NCBI GenBank assembly: GCA_021773095.1
Contig: JAJFKR010000006.1
Span: 62,001 to 126,000 of the forward strand
Direction: 5' to 3'
DNA: 64,000 nt
Source of the DNA: Woeseiaceae bacterium
Lineage (GTDB): Bacteria; Pseudomonadota; Gammaproteobacteria; Steroidobacterales; Woeseiaceae
Positions within the stretch are counted from its first letter, which is position 1. Each line of letters begins with the position of its first letter. Below the pieces are notes generated by a model. The model made no database searches and was not told the DNA's origin. It saw nothing but the letters and a program-made list of their open reading frames with translations. The position numbers were made by a program, and so were the translations under genes. Below, piece by piece: positions 1-7,906 of this stretch.

Positions 1-1
1 A

Positions 2-514
2 CCGCTGGATCTGTCAATGAAGCGGGACGTGGCGGATCTTGGTAATCGCGCCAGCCAGTTCCGTGCGCTTAGGGAAGAAGGACTGCTGCGTCATGTCGGA
101 ATCGGTCGTCCGCACAAACGTTTTTACCCGGCCATGATGAAACTAATGCGCGATGATGTCGTCGACTTCATACAGGTGAACTACTCGATGATGGAAGCTG
201 ACGCAGCCGAGGAGATTCTGCCGCTGGCCAGAGACCTTGGTATTGCGGTCGTAATCAATCGTCCCTTTTTGAACGGAGACTATTTCGGAATCGTCAGGGG
301 TCACAAGTTGCCGGAATGGGCGGCGGAATTCGATTGCGATAGCTGGGCGCAGTTTTCGCTCAAATATATTTTGTCGAACCCTGCGGTCAATTGCGTGCTG
401 ACAGAGACCTCAAAAGCAGAACATCTGATCGACAATCTCGGCGCAGGTCTTGGCGCGATGCCGGACGAAAACACACGCAAGAAGATGCGCGAGCACTTTC
501 TTAGCCTGGCGTAA
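2..514 (+). CDS. Aldo/keto reductase family protein, C-terminal part (5' end outside window)
   Basis: The reading frame is open from base 2, so the gene begins before the window. The visible 171 residues look like the C-terminal half of an aldo/keto reductase barrel: a strand reading LLRHVGIGRP, then VVDFIQVNYSMME, then GIAVVINRPFLNG, and a late segment (SLKYILSNPAVNCVLTETSK) where the family binds the NADP phosphate. The catalytic Tyr and Lys would lie upstream and cannot be checked. The last 14 bases overlap the convergent hemolysin-III gene. The substrate is unknown; the family call is fairly safe, the specific reaction is not. Confidence 0.8.
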   Translation, partial: PLDLSMKRDVADLGNRASQFRALREEGLLRHVGIGRPHKRFYPAMMKLMRDDVVDFIQVNYSMMEADAAEEILPLARDLGIAVVINRPFLNGDYFGIVRGHKLPEWAAEFDCDSWAQFSLKYILSNPAVNCVLTETSKAEHLIDNLGAGLGAMPDENTRKKMREHFLSLA

Positions 515-1175
515 GCACAAAGTAGTAGACCGACACAAAATGGCTGGCGCTGCCCAGTAAGCAGAAAATGTGAAAGGTTGCGTGACCGAAAGGCAATTTC
601 CTGATGCTGTAAAACAAGGCGCCAACTGTGTAGAAAACGCCGCCCGAGAACAGCCAGGTCATGGCCTCCGACGAAATATTTGCAAGCAGTGGTTTGATCG
701 CAAAAACAATGATCCAACCCATGAAGACGTACATGGCAGTGGAAATCTTATCGTAACGCCCGGTGTGAAATAATTTGATGGTGATCCCGATGGCAGCCAG
801 GGCCCAGGTCACGCCAAATATCGCCCAGCCAGCGGTGCCCTTTAGTACCAGAAGCGAGAAGGGCGTGTAGGTACCTGCAATCAGGACGTAGATCATTGCG
901 TGGTCGACGGTTCGTAGAAAGGCTCGCCGGGCGACATCGACCGTGCTGTGATAGATCGTGGACGAGCCGTACAGTGCGATCATGCTCGTCGCAAATACCG
1001 AGACGCTGATGACTTGCAACAAACCCTGTGCTTTAAGGGTCAAAGTCGCTAGCGCCAGCACGCTCAGAATAAGCCCCAGGCCGTGTGAGTAAACGTTGAT
1101 ACGTTCTTCGGCCGCTGGATAGGTGCTGTGTTTGTGAATATCTGTCATCTGAGCGTCCGGCGATTTAGCTGGCAT
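501..1175 (-). CDS. Hemolysin III / PAQR-family membrane protein (YqfA/TrhA-like)
   Basis: The protein of 224 residues has about seven hydrophobic segments and the family landmarks: RINVYSHGLG near the start, the first-helix SSTIYHS motif, and the paired late histidines in GHATFHIFCLLGSASHF. Hemolysin-III proteins are inner-membrane, PAQR-like, with putative metal-binding histidines; bacterial roles concern membrane homeostasis and are not settled. The first ATG leaves only 11 bp to the divergent SCO-like gene. The in-frame ATG at 1148 (MTDIHKH) is an equally plausible start and would leave room for promoters. The 3' end overlaps the aldo/keto reductase gene tail to tail. Confidence 0.85.
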   Translation of the reverse strand: MPAKSPDAQMTDIHKHSTYPAAEERINVYSHGLGLILSVLALATLTLKAQGLLQVISVSVFATSMIALYGSSTIYHSTVDVARRAFLRTVDHAMIYVLIAGTYTPFSLLVLKGTAGWAIFGVTWALAAIGITIKLFHTGRYDKISTAMYVFMGWIIVFAIKPLLANISSEAMTWLFSGGVFYTVGALFYSIRKLPFGHATFHIFCLLGSASHFVSVYYFVLTPG

Positions 1176-1186
1176 AATAGGCGAAT

Positions 1187-1726
1187 ATGAAAATAGCCGT
1201 ATTAATTATTGGTTGGGCGTTGGGTGTCTGGTTGCCGGTTGTCTCACAAGCCACCGAGCAAGACGTTTTCGGTGAGTTAATAGCGGAATTCGAGTTGCTG
1301 GACGCCGAAGGCGCTCGAGTGACGCTTGCCGGATACCGGAACAAGAACGTGTTGCTCACATTCGGTTTTACCCATTGCCAGCATATTTGCCCGATGATCG
1401 CGGCCAATATGGCGCGGGCGCTCAATGCCAGCGACAAGGCGGCGATAGGTATTTTTGTCAGCGTGGACACGGAAAGAGATTCACCGAAGGTAACAAACCA
1501 GTACGCGCATCAGTTTGGTGACCGAATGATTGGTCTGGGGGGTAGTCACAAACAAGTCGCCCGGGCGGCCAGGAACTTTGGCGTTACGTTTGTTGTCACT
1601 AAATCTGAGGACAACTACACGGTGCAGCACACGCCGAGTATTTTTCTTATCGGTCCGGATGGTGACATCAAAGAGGTGTTCGCAATGAATACGCCGACCG
1701 ACGACATCACGGCGGCAATGCGATAA
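1187..1726 (+). CDS. SCO1/SenC-family thioredoxin-fold protein
   Basis: A signal peptide (residues 1 to about 22) is followed by a thioredoxin-like fold of SCO type. The family copper/redox ligands are all visible: the CxxxC pair C64 and C68 (THCQHICP), the VDTERDSP segment at 93-100, and the distal histidine H148 in VQHTPSIFLIGPDG. SCO proteins deliver copper to cytochrome oxidase CuA or act as thiol reductases in the periplasm. No cytochrome oxidase gene is nearby. It heads a tight four-gene run with a CcdA-like fusion, a beta-propeller and a barrel-like protein, so its target may be an envelope protein made by this operon. Confidence 0.88.
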   Translation: MKIAVLIIGWALGVWLPVVSQATEQDVFGELIAEFELLDAEGARVTLAGYRNKNVLLTFGFTHCQHICPMIAANMARALNASDKAAIGIFVSVDTERDSPKVTNQYAHQFGDRMIGLGGSHKQVARAARNFGVTFVVTKSEDNYTVQHTPSIFLIGPDGDIKEVFAMNTPTDDITAAMR

Positions 1727-1734
1727 GCGACGTT

Positions 1735-3099
1735 ATGGCCAACGGAGTTCGCAACAACTACCCCCGCGTAGGCCTGGTGCTTTTCATCAGCCTGCTGATT
1801 TCATCCGCCTGGCTGGTTTTCCCGTACCTGATTCAGGGCAAGCAGTTACTTGGCAATGTTGGTGACAATGCGCGCATGACCAAGGCGGGTCACGTGTCGA
1901 TGTATCTGACTCGCTATCTTGTCGATCATCCGGCGCTCGAACTTACGGCAACCTTTGCGACCGATGAGTTTTTTCAGTACGTCGATCAGGCGACAACCAT
2001 TGGTAACCTGCGACCCGACCGAAATTTTATCTTCTTTGTCAGCGAAAATATTCACGAGGGAAGGCTCGCGTTTGATTTGCCGAGAGTTCGGCTGCACATC
2101 GGTGATGCTGTCTTCGAGCCCGAGCAATCGATCGGCCCGAATATCGCTGAGCATCATCGTATTACTGTTTACAGTATTCCCAAACGCGCGCCCGACGGCT
2201 CGGCGATCGACCTGGTGCAGCACGACAGTATTCGGCTGTACGTTTCGAACTACTATCTGGACAGCGAGGAAGAACTCACGTTCATAGGCCGGTGGAATGC
2301 GCCGTTCGACTTGCCAGAAGAATTGAAGTCACGCGCCGATATCACGCCGATCGCGATGCTGGCGCTGGGGGCAGGTTTGTTGTCTGCGGTACTTACACCC
2401 TGTTTGCTGCAGCTCGTCGTGATCTTCGGCTCGATCATCGGCTCATTTTCGACGGTGCCTGGCGAGGCAGGTCTGAACACAAGCCAGCTCACGCCGCATG
2501 TGCGCCGGAAGATCATGCAGATCGCACTCGCGTTTGTCGCGGGATTTACGCTGCTCTATACGTTGGCCGGTGCGCTCATCGGGAGCGTCGGCCACACGGC
2601 GCAACTGTTGTTCGCAGAACACAGCCGCAATGTCGCTGTCGTGTCCGGAGTCGTGGTTATCTTGATGGGTATCTGGATTGGCGTTCGCGGTTCTCGTAAT
2701 CTCGCCTGTCGCATACCGGATCGAAGCGCAATGAAAGCCAGCAACAGACGTGATGTGGCGGGGTCATTACTGGTGTCGATGGGCTACGCGCTCGGTTGTA
2801 CCGCATGTTTCGGCGGCGCAATCGTCGCGACATTGATTATTTATGTTGGAGCGATCGGTAGCGCCGCGGTTGGCGCGGGAATCATGCTGACATTTTCGAT
2901 CGGCGTGGCCATCCCGTTCTTGCTCGCAGCCTGGTACATGTCACGCATGGAGAGCATTCTGGTTTTTCTGGCGAGCAAAGCGCGAGCTGTTAGCCTCGTC
3001 AGTATGGTGCTGGTCATCGTATTCGGCCTGATCCTGATCACCGACAATTTCCACGTTGTCAGTGATGCCATATATCCGTACCTGGGTTTGAATGGATGA
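1735..3099 (+). CDS. Periplasmic domain fused to CcdA/DsbD-type transmembrane thiol transporter
   Basis: The 454-residue protein has an N-terminal helix (about 12-33), an unrecognised periplasmic domain (about 40-200), then a CcdA/DsbD-beta-like membrane part (about 205-445). Two redox cysteine sites fit the family: C223 in SAVLTPCLLQ at the first core helix, and C355/C358 in GCTACFGGA near the fourth. CcdA proteins carry electrons from cytosolic thioredoxin across the inner membrane. It starts 8 bases after the SCO-like gene, and its stop overlaps the next start as ATGA, so the genes are probably translationally coupled. The N-terminal domain is not one I recognise from DsbD. The membrane call is good; the role of the fusion is inferred. 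Confidence 0.75.
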   Translation: MANGVRNNYPRVGLVLFISLLISSAWLVFPYLIQGKQLLGNVGDNARMTKAGHVSMYLTRYLVDHPALELTATFATDEFFQYVDQATTIGNLRPDRNFIFFVSENIHEGRLAFDLPRVRLHIGDAVFEPEQSIGPNIAEHHRITVYSIPKRAPDGSAIDLVQHDSIRLYVSNYYLDSEEELTFIGRWNAPFDLPEELKSRADITPIAMLALGAGLLSAVLTPCLLQLVVIFGSIIGSFSTVPGEAGLNTSQLTPHVRRKIMQIALAFVAGFTLLYTLAGALIGSVGHTAQLLFAEHSRNVAVVSGVVVILMGIWIGVRGSRNLACRIPDRSAMKASNRRDVAGSLLVSMGYALGCTACFGGAIVATLIIYVGAIGSAAVGAGIMLTFSIGVAIPFLLAAWYMSRMESILVFLASKARAVSLVSMVLVIVFGLILITDNFHVVSDAIYPYLGLNG

Positions 3100-4205
3100 A
3101 AAAGAGCGTGGTGGCATTAATTCTCCTGCTCTCAAGCGTAGCCGCGTATGGCGTCGATATCAGCGATCCCAAGCAGTTCATGTTCGTTGGCGATCGCAGC
3201 GACAATGTTATTGACGTGATTTCGCTGGACGACAACGAGGTCGTGTTCCGGATTGAAACAAGCATTCACCCGGACCACATCGTTGCGACGCCTTTCGCAC
3301 CGATACTCATGTATGCGGACAGCGGTAAGAAACAGGTCGTTTTTTACGATCTGAAGAAGCGCATTGAATTTGAGCCCGTCGATCTCAGCGTTACGCCGCG
3401 ACATGTAGTACTGGATACGACGGGCGCTAAAATTGCGATTACGGATGAAATTGACGGTGGCTTTGTCTTGTTGCACGCCTACAAAATGGGCGTCGAGTTC
3501 GTCATCGAAGACTTTCCTGCAACGGGCGATGTGCTGTTCGACCCGAACGATGTTGATGTCTACTTCAGTGATCAGGCGTCTGGCTCTTTGAGCATGCTGG
3601 ACATCAATACGCGACGAATATTCGATATGCAACTGACCGATGTGGCGGGGCAGGTACTGTCCGCGCCCAGCCGCAGCCTTGATGCGCGTTACGTCTATGT
3701 ATCGAATATTACGACCGGCGAAGTCTATAGCCTGAACGCCTATTCACGCATTATTTTCAATACCTTCGAAATCGGTGGCAAGGCGGCGCGCCCGTATACG
3801 ACCCCACAGGGTGCCTTTCTCTACATGATGGATGAGTCTAGCGGACGGTTTGTGAGCGTCGAACAGCGTGGCTTTACCGAATTTGCCGATGTGTCATTCG
3901 ACCACAGCGTAGACCTGGTTGTAGTCGGTCGCTTCGATCGGATGAACCTTTTGACCAGTACATCGGATAATCGCTGGTCGATTTTCGACAACGTTACGAA
4001 AAAAATCGCGGCGACGGGTAACTTCACTGGTCAACCCATCGAAGCACTGGGTTCGGCCGACGGCAGGTACGCGTTTGTTGCGTTTGCTGATGTTGCCGAA
4101 GTTGCGATCGTCGACCTGGAAAATCTAACGGTTGCCTATGCCGCGGCGACCGATAACGGTAGTGCCGCGTTTACCGTCGGCTTAAGTAATAACGTATGCC
4201 ATTGA
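3096..4205 (+). CDS. Exported beta-propeller (YVTN/NHL-like) protein
   Basis: A clear signal peptide (residues 1-19, ending in VAAYG) precedes 350 residues built from repeating strands such as FMFVGDRSDNVIDVISLDDNEVV, ARYVYVSNITTGEVYSLN and GRYAFVAFADVAEVAIVDLENL. This is the blade pattern of seven-bladed YVTN-type propellers. No haem or catalytic motif is seen; the only cysteine is near the C-terminus (NNVCH). Such proteins are usually periplasmic scaffolds or binding modules. It overlaps both neighbours (4 bp upstream, 10 bp downstream), which ties it to the SCO/CcdA operon. The exact function is unknown. Confidence 0.7.
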   Translation: MKKSVVALILLLSSVAAYGVDISDPKQFMFVGDRSDNVIDVISLDDNEVVFRIETSIHPDHIVATPFAPILMYADSGKKQVVFYDLKKRIEFEPVDLSVTPRHVVLDTTGAKIAITDEIDGGFVLLHAYKMGVEFVIEDFPATGDVLFDPNDVDVYFSDQASGSLSMLDINTRRIFDMQLTDVAGQVLSAPSRSLDARYVYVSNITTGEVYSLNAYSRIIFNTFEIGGKAARPYTTPQGAFLYMMDESSGRFVSVEQRGFTEFADVSFDHSVDLVVVGRFDRMNLLTSTSDNRWSIFDNVTKKIAATGNFTGQPIEALGSADGRYAFVAFADVAEVAIVDLENLTVAYAAATDNGSAAFTVGLSNNVCH

Positions 4206-4903
4206 GAACTCTCCTGGTGATTTTCCTGCTGCTGCCGGCGCTTTCTGGCGCACAGGGTCATCCGCGGGTCAGCATTGATACGAATCTGTATCCCTACCAA
4301 AGTCAGGTCGACAGCGATACAGACCTGACGTTTATCAGCAATGCCCGATTACCTGGCCGGTTTTCCTATTTTAGTTACGTTAATTTTCGTGGAGCGACGA
4401 CAGGTGATGCGTTTGATTTCAGCCGCTCCGAGCAAAATCTACGCTGGGCTATCTCTCCGGAATTGCCGCTGGACTTGAGTTTGCAGGGCGTGCTGGTCGA
4501 CGGATCGGGTAACGACTTTACGCAACTCGGCATAGCCTGGCAGGTTCACAATACGCCGGGGTTTGATGGCTTCTTCAAGCGCATCAACCTGATTTACCAG
4601 ATTACCTTTCAACTCAAGCGTTTTGGCAGTGCAGACGACAAGGCCTGGCAGATCGAGCAGTACTTCAAAGTGAAATTTCCAGGGATCTCGGATCGGATAT
4701 ATGTGAGTGGCTTTATCGATCAGACCTTCGATCTCGATGTTGCTGGTGAACTGCCGTCAAACCCCGTTGTCATGGAAGTACAGGCAGGTTTTCGCCTTTG
4801 GAAGAATTTCTATGGAATTGCCGAGTATCGTGTGAACGACTTTCGACTGGGCAATGAATACAATCTGGCGGCCGGGATCGAATACAAACACGCCTGGCGT
4901 TAA
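4196..4903 (+). CDS. Putative outer-membrane beta-barrel protein, unknown function
   Basis: The 235-residue product has a signal peptide (MPLRTLLVIFLLLPALSGAQ). The rest is rich in alternating polar and aromatic strands (RFSYFSYVNFRGATT, DRIYVSGFIDQTFDLDV, NFYGIAEYRVNDFRLG) and ends in a strand with aromatic residues close to the C-terminus (EYKHAWR). That pattern suggests a small outer-membrane barrel, but I do not recognise the family. It is the last gene of the SCO/CcdA/propeller operon, starting inside the propeller gene. A porin or a surface-anchored partner of the propeller is the simplest guess. Confidence 0.55.
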   Translation: MPLRTLLVIFLLLPALSGAQGHPRVSIDTNLYPYQSQVDSDTDLTFISNARLPGRFSYFSYVNFRGATTGDAFDFSRSEQNLRWAISPELPLDLSLQGVLVDGSGNDFTQLGIAWQVHNTPGFDGFFKRINLIYQITFQLKRFGSADDKAWQIEQYFKVKFPGISDRIYVSGFIDQTFDLDVAGELPSNPVVMEVQAGFRLWKNFYGIAEYRVNDFRLGNEYNLAAGIEYKHAWR

Positions 4904-4912
4904 TGCTTGGCG

Positions 4913-5746
4913 CTAGTCCGTGGCGAACGGCCCGTAGTTGTCGATGCCATCGTTATTCGCGCGGCGCTCATCGAGCGTGCCCAGCGCCCTGTCCATGAGT
5001 TTTTTCGGCTCCCAGCCGTCGAGTGCCTTCGTGTAGCTTGGTCGTGCCGATGCTGTTTCAAACCATCGCATCAGGTTGGGGTATTTCTCGAGTGGCCAGC
5101 GCAGCAGATCAAAGCGATGGAAGTTCGGCATCCACGCTATGTCTGCGAGCGAAAATTGATCGCCGGCCATCCATTCACGGCCATCGCTCAGCACTCCCTC
5201 GCGTCGCAGGAAGTCATCGTGTACACGTCCAACCATGTCATGGATGCGCTCACGTGCGAAGCCCAGCCGATATTCGCGCCAAAAGTCCTGCAGAAATTTG
5301 CTGTGTAGTCCGTTGACGATGTTCTGGAACGTTTCCTCAGAGGCGCGTGGCCCGTGCTGAAAAAAGAACTCAAACGTGCAGTACTTCAATGCCAGTTGTG
5401 ATTGGTCGGCATGCTGCAGTGATTCGGCGACGGCGTTGTCCAGGTGCGGCGGACGCAGACTGCCATCGCCCAATGTGTTGTCGAGGTAATCGATGATATC
5501 CACGGAATTGATGACAACCGTGCCGTCATGTACCAGAACCGGAACGACGCCATTGGGGTTGATCTGCTGAAATTCTTCGGTCGCGTGATCGCCAGCCTGC
5601 AGGTTCATCAGGTGGCTTTCGAAATCCAGATTGAGCTCGGCCAGCGTGATTCGACATCGCTGCGAACAGTTCGACATGCCGCCGTGCCAAAGATGAATAC
5701 CCGTAAGGTCCTTCAGGTCCTCACGGCCGGGCTCAATAATGGGCAC
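4913..5746 (-). CDS. Glutathione S-transferase family protein
   Basis: The N-terminal thioredoxin-like half carries a Cys-type active-site segment (LWHGGMSNCSQRCRITLAE, about residues 19-37), the cis-proline motif NPNGVVPVLV, and the glutathione gamma-glutamyl contact region INSVDIIDYLD. The C-terminal half is helical with the N-capping region FSLADIAWMPNFHR. At 277 residues it is longer than a typical 200-220 residue GST and resembles etherase or dehalogenase-type branches. The start is GTG, sharing one base with the OsmC stop, so it is the last gene of the GntR-HIBADH-OsmC-GST run. Its substrate is unknown; a role in thiol-dependent detoxification or catabolism is inferred. Confidence 0.82.
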   Translation of the reverse strand: MPIIEPGREDLKDLTGIHLWHGGMSNCSQRCRITLAELNLDFESHLMNLQAGDHATEEFQQINPNGVVPVLVHDGTVVINSVDIIDYLDNTLGDGSLRPPHLDNAVAESLQHADQSQLALKYCTFEFFFQHGPRASEETFQNIVNGLHSKFLQDFWREYRLGFARERIHDMVGRVHDDFLRREGVLSDGREWMAGDQFSLADIAWMPNFHRFDLLRWPLEKYPNLMRWFETASARPSYTKALDGWEPKKLMDRALGTLDERRANNDGIDNYGPFATD

Positions 5747-6216
5747 TACTTGTCCCCGGGACGCGTAATATTCCAGATGGTCTCAAGCTTGGTGCCCGCT
5801 GCGACAATCATTTTTGAGATTGGGCAGTACATCGCGAGCTCTTTCGCGAGCAGCTCCATTTCTTCGTCACTGGCGTCCGTTGTGACATCGATGGTCAGAA
5901 TCATGTCCTCGAATGGCAGGTCGACTTCTTCCTTGAGCATGACACCGAAACGATGAAAGCCGGCGTCCAACTTAATGTCATACGACATCAGATTCACGCC
6001 GTTCTTCTTGGCGACCTTGTGCGATATGACGCTGGTACACGCGACCAACGAGGCTTCGAAGAATTCAGTGGGTGAAAAGCCTTCGTTGGTGCCACCACGT
6101 TCTTCGGGTTCATCGGCCACGTCAACGAGGTCGCGTGTTTTGAGTAGTGTAAGACTGTGTGACTCGGCAGTGCCAGTCACAATCTGTCGTACGTAAGGTT
6201 TCATTTTTATAGTCAT
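5746..6216 (-). CDS. OsmC/Ohr-family protein
   Basis: OsmC proteins are small alpha/beta thiol peroxidases. Both family cysteines are present: one in EASLVACTSVISHKVAKKNG and one in AKELAMYCPISKMIV. The acidic GGTNEGFSPTEFF segment that precedes the first cysteine is also there. A longer open frame exists upstream, but the ATG at 6216 is preceded by GGAGG with five bases of spacing and overlaps the upstream stop (TAATG), so it is the chosen start, giving 156 residues. The product may protect against organic peroxides or process a thiol intermediate together with the GST encoded next. Confidence 0.85.
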   Translation of the reverse strand: MTIKMKPYVRQIVTGTAESHSLTLLKTRDLVDVADEPEERGGTNEGFSPTEFFEASLVACTSVISHKVAKKNGVNLMSYDIKLDAGFHRFGVMLKEEVDLPFEDMILTIDVTTDASDEEMELLAKELAMYCPISKMIVAAGTKLETIWNITRPGDK

Positions 6217-7100
6217 TATTCCTCCAATCCACTGGCGCGAGCTTGTTCTCGCGCCATTACTGCCCAATCCAGATGTCCTTCGCCTCGCTCGATTGCCCTG
6301 GCCAGGTAATCGCGCCAGACATGCGTGCTCGGCAACGGCATTCCCGCTGCTGCGGCGGCTTCCAGTGCCAGGTCGGCGTCCTTGAGACCGATCACGGCCG
6401 TTGCGCCGCTTGTGACCCAGGACTTGCTGATGATCATCTGACCGTATACCTCGTAGGCCGGTGCGCCGAAGAGTCCCTTGAGCAGGACATCCAGAAATTG
6501 CTCGGGTTCGACGCCGTATTTTTCTACCAGGCTGAATGCTTCACCCATTGTCTCGATGGCGCAGCCGAGCACGATGTTATTGGCGATTTTGACGGCGGTG
6601 GAGGCTTGCGGGTGATTGCCGACCTCAATGTTGCGTACACCCATCACATCCAGTAACGGCCGGACTTTTTCGACGGCATCCGCCGGCCCGGCAGGCACAA
6701 GATTCAAGAGACCGTCTGCGGCGAGATCCGGTCGCCCGAGGACGGGGCAGGCGATAAAAGTCTGACCGGCGTCCTGATGTGCGTTATTTGCACTGTTAAT
6801 CGCCAATATGCCGTGTGTGCCCATCGCCATGTGAATGCAGTCGGGTGACATCGCGTCGAGAAGCCCGTTGTTGCCACTCATTACCGCGTCAAGAACAGGG
6901 TCGCTGGGTAACATACTGATAACAACATCGCGGGCATCGCTGACAGCCGCAGGGGAGTCCACGGCGACGGCGCCTTGCTCAACCAGCGTATCCGTTTGGC
7001 CCGGCGTTGGATCGTTTAGCAGAAGATCGTGCCCGGCTGAGAGTAAACGACCGGCAATCCCCTGACCCATACGGCCAAGACCAATAAATCCAACCTTCAT
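6216..7100 (-). CDS. NAD(P)-dependent beta-hydroxyacid dehydrogenase (3-hydroxyisobutyrate dehydrogenase family)
   Basis: The N-terminus is a Rossmann fold with GFIGLGRMGQGIAGRLL (residues 4-20). The catalytic lysine lies in STAVKIANNIVLG, in the usual place for the family. The substrate-binding segment, usually S-G-x in the middle of these enzymes, reads CPVLGRPDLAADG here, which is divergent. The length of 294 residues is normal. The enzyme should oxidise a 3-hydroxyacid or reduce the semialdehyde with NAD(P). It sits between the GntR regulator (9 bases upstream) and the OsmC gene, divergent from the TRAP transporter, so its substrate is probably derived from whatever the transporter imports. 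Confidence 0.83.
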   Translation of the reverse strand: MKVGFIGLGRMGQGIAGRLLSAGHDLLLNDPTPGQTDTLVEQGAVAVDSPAAVSDARDVVISMLPSDPVLDAVMSGNNGLLDAMSPDCIHMAMGTHGILAINSANNAHQDAGQTFIACPVLGRPDLAADGLLNLVPAGPADAVEKVRPLLDVMGVRNIEVGNHPQASTAVKIANNIVLGCAIETMGEAFSLVEKYGVEPEQFLDVLLKGLFGAPAYEVYGQMIISKSWVTSGATAVIGLKDADLALEAAAAAGMPLPSTHVWRDYLARAIERGEGHLDWAVMAREQARASGLEE

Positions 7101-7109
7101 GATGTTGTC

Positions 7110-7814
7110 CTATTCGAAGCGGCCGCTATTGATAAGAATTTCGGAGGTCACTTTGTAATGTTTGTGCAGTAATTCGACGGCAAGGTCGGCGTCGCGCTGC
7201 AAAACAGCTTGTTGCAGGTCCCGGTGTTCTTCGTGCTCATGGCGGCCGCGATACTCGACGACTTCGGCGAGATTTCTGTAGCGGAACGAGCGCTGATGAA
7301 GTTCTGCACAGAAACCGATAAGAATGCTGGAGCCGCAGGCGGAAATCAGGGCGAGGTGAAATTCGCGATGATGGTTTTCCCATTCCGGTGCGGTGTACCT
7401 GGAGGCCTCTTTTTTATCGCGCGCGGCGCGTGTCAGCCAATGAAAAGCCAGAACGATACGCTCTTCCCATTCGGTGTCGCCGTGGGTAATGGACTCGCGC
7501 AGCGCAATTTCCTCAAGCCAGCAACGCGTATTGGTGAGCTCCATCAGTTCCTGGGCGGAAGCAGGAGGTACGCGAAATCCACGATTTTCCTCGCGAACCA
7601 CCATGCCATTGGCCGATAGACGATTCAGAGCCTCGCGAAGCGGGCTGTTGCCGGTATCGTACTTCTCAATGAGGTCTTTCAGGCGCAATTTGACGCCAGG
7701 CTTGAGCTGCCCGGTCAGAATATCTTCCTGCAAGCGGTCATAAACAGAGGACGCCTGAGTAGAAATCTGGCCGTCTGCGTCGCCTGACGCGGCCCCGGAG
7801 GCTGTTTTTGCCAT
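7110..7814 (-). CDS. GntR-family transcriptional regulator, FCD (FadR C-terminal) type
   Basis: An N-terminal winged helix (about residues 22-90) contains LKDLIEKYDTGNSPLREALNRLSANGMV, the GntR helix-turn-helix. The C-terminal all-helical FCD domain (about 95-220) has the metal/ligand histidine pattern WENHHREFHLALI and later HEHEEHRDL and LLHKHYKV. FCD regulators usually repress acid-catabolism and TRAP genes and respond to the substrate. It is divergent from dctP with 92 bp between, where a palindrome lies at 7891-7901, and it leads its own operon, so it probably controls both directions. Confidence 0.88.
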   Translation of the reverse strand: MAKTASGAASGDADGQISTQASSVYDRLQEDILTGQLKPGVKLRLKDLIEKYDTGNSPLREALNRLSANGMVVREENRGFRVPPASAQELMELTNTRCWLEEIALRESITHGDTEWEERIVLAFHWLTRAARDKKEASRYTAPEWENHHREFHLALISACGSSILIGFCAELHQRSFRYRNLAEVVEYRGRHEHEEHRDLQQAVLQRDADLAVELLHKHYKVTSEILINSGRFE

Positions 7815-7890
7815 AAAGCACCGTTCGTAGTAAATGTCGATGAATTTGGTGGTTATCTTACTTTCATCGATATTATTTGTATAGATGTGT

Positions 7891-7901
7891 CGAAATTTTC
7901 G
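7891..7901. promoter_or_regulatory. Small perfect palindrome in the gntR/dctP divergent region (candidate operator)
   Basis: CGAAA-T-TTTCG reads the same on both strands and lies 5 bases before the dctP start. A second, looser TTTCATCGATA element lies about 30 bases upstream. FadR-type GntR proteins often bind short palindromes in such divergent regions. Assignment to this GntR is inference. Confidence 0.35.
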
Positions 7902-7906
7902 TTATT

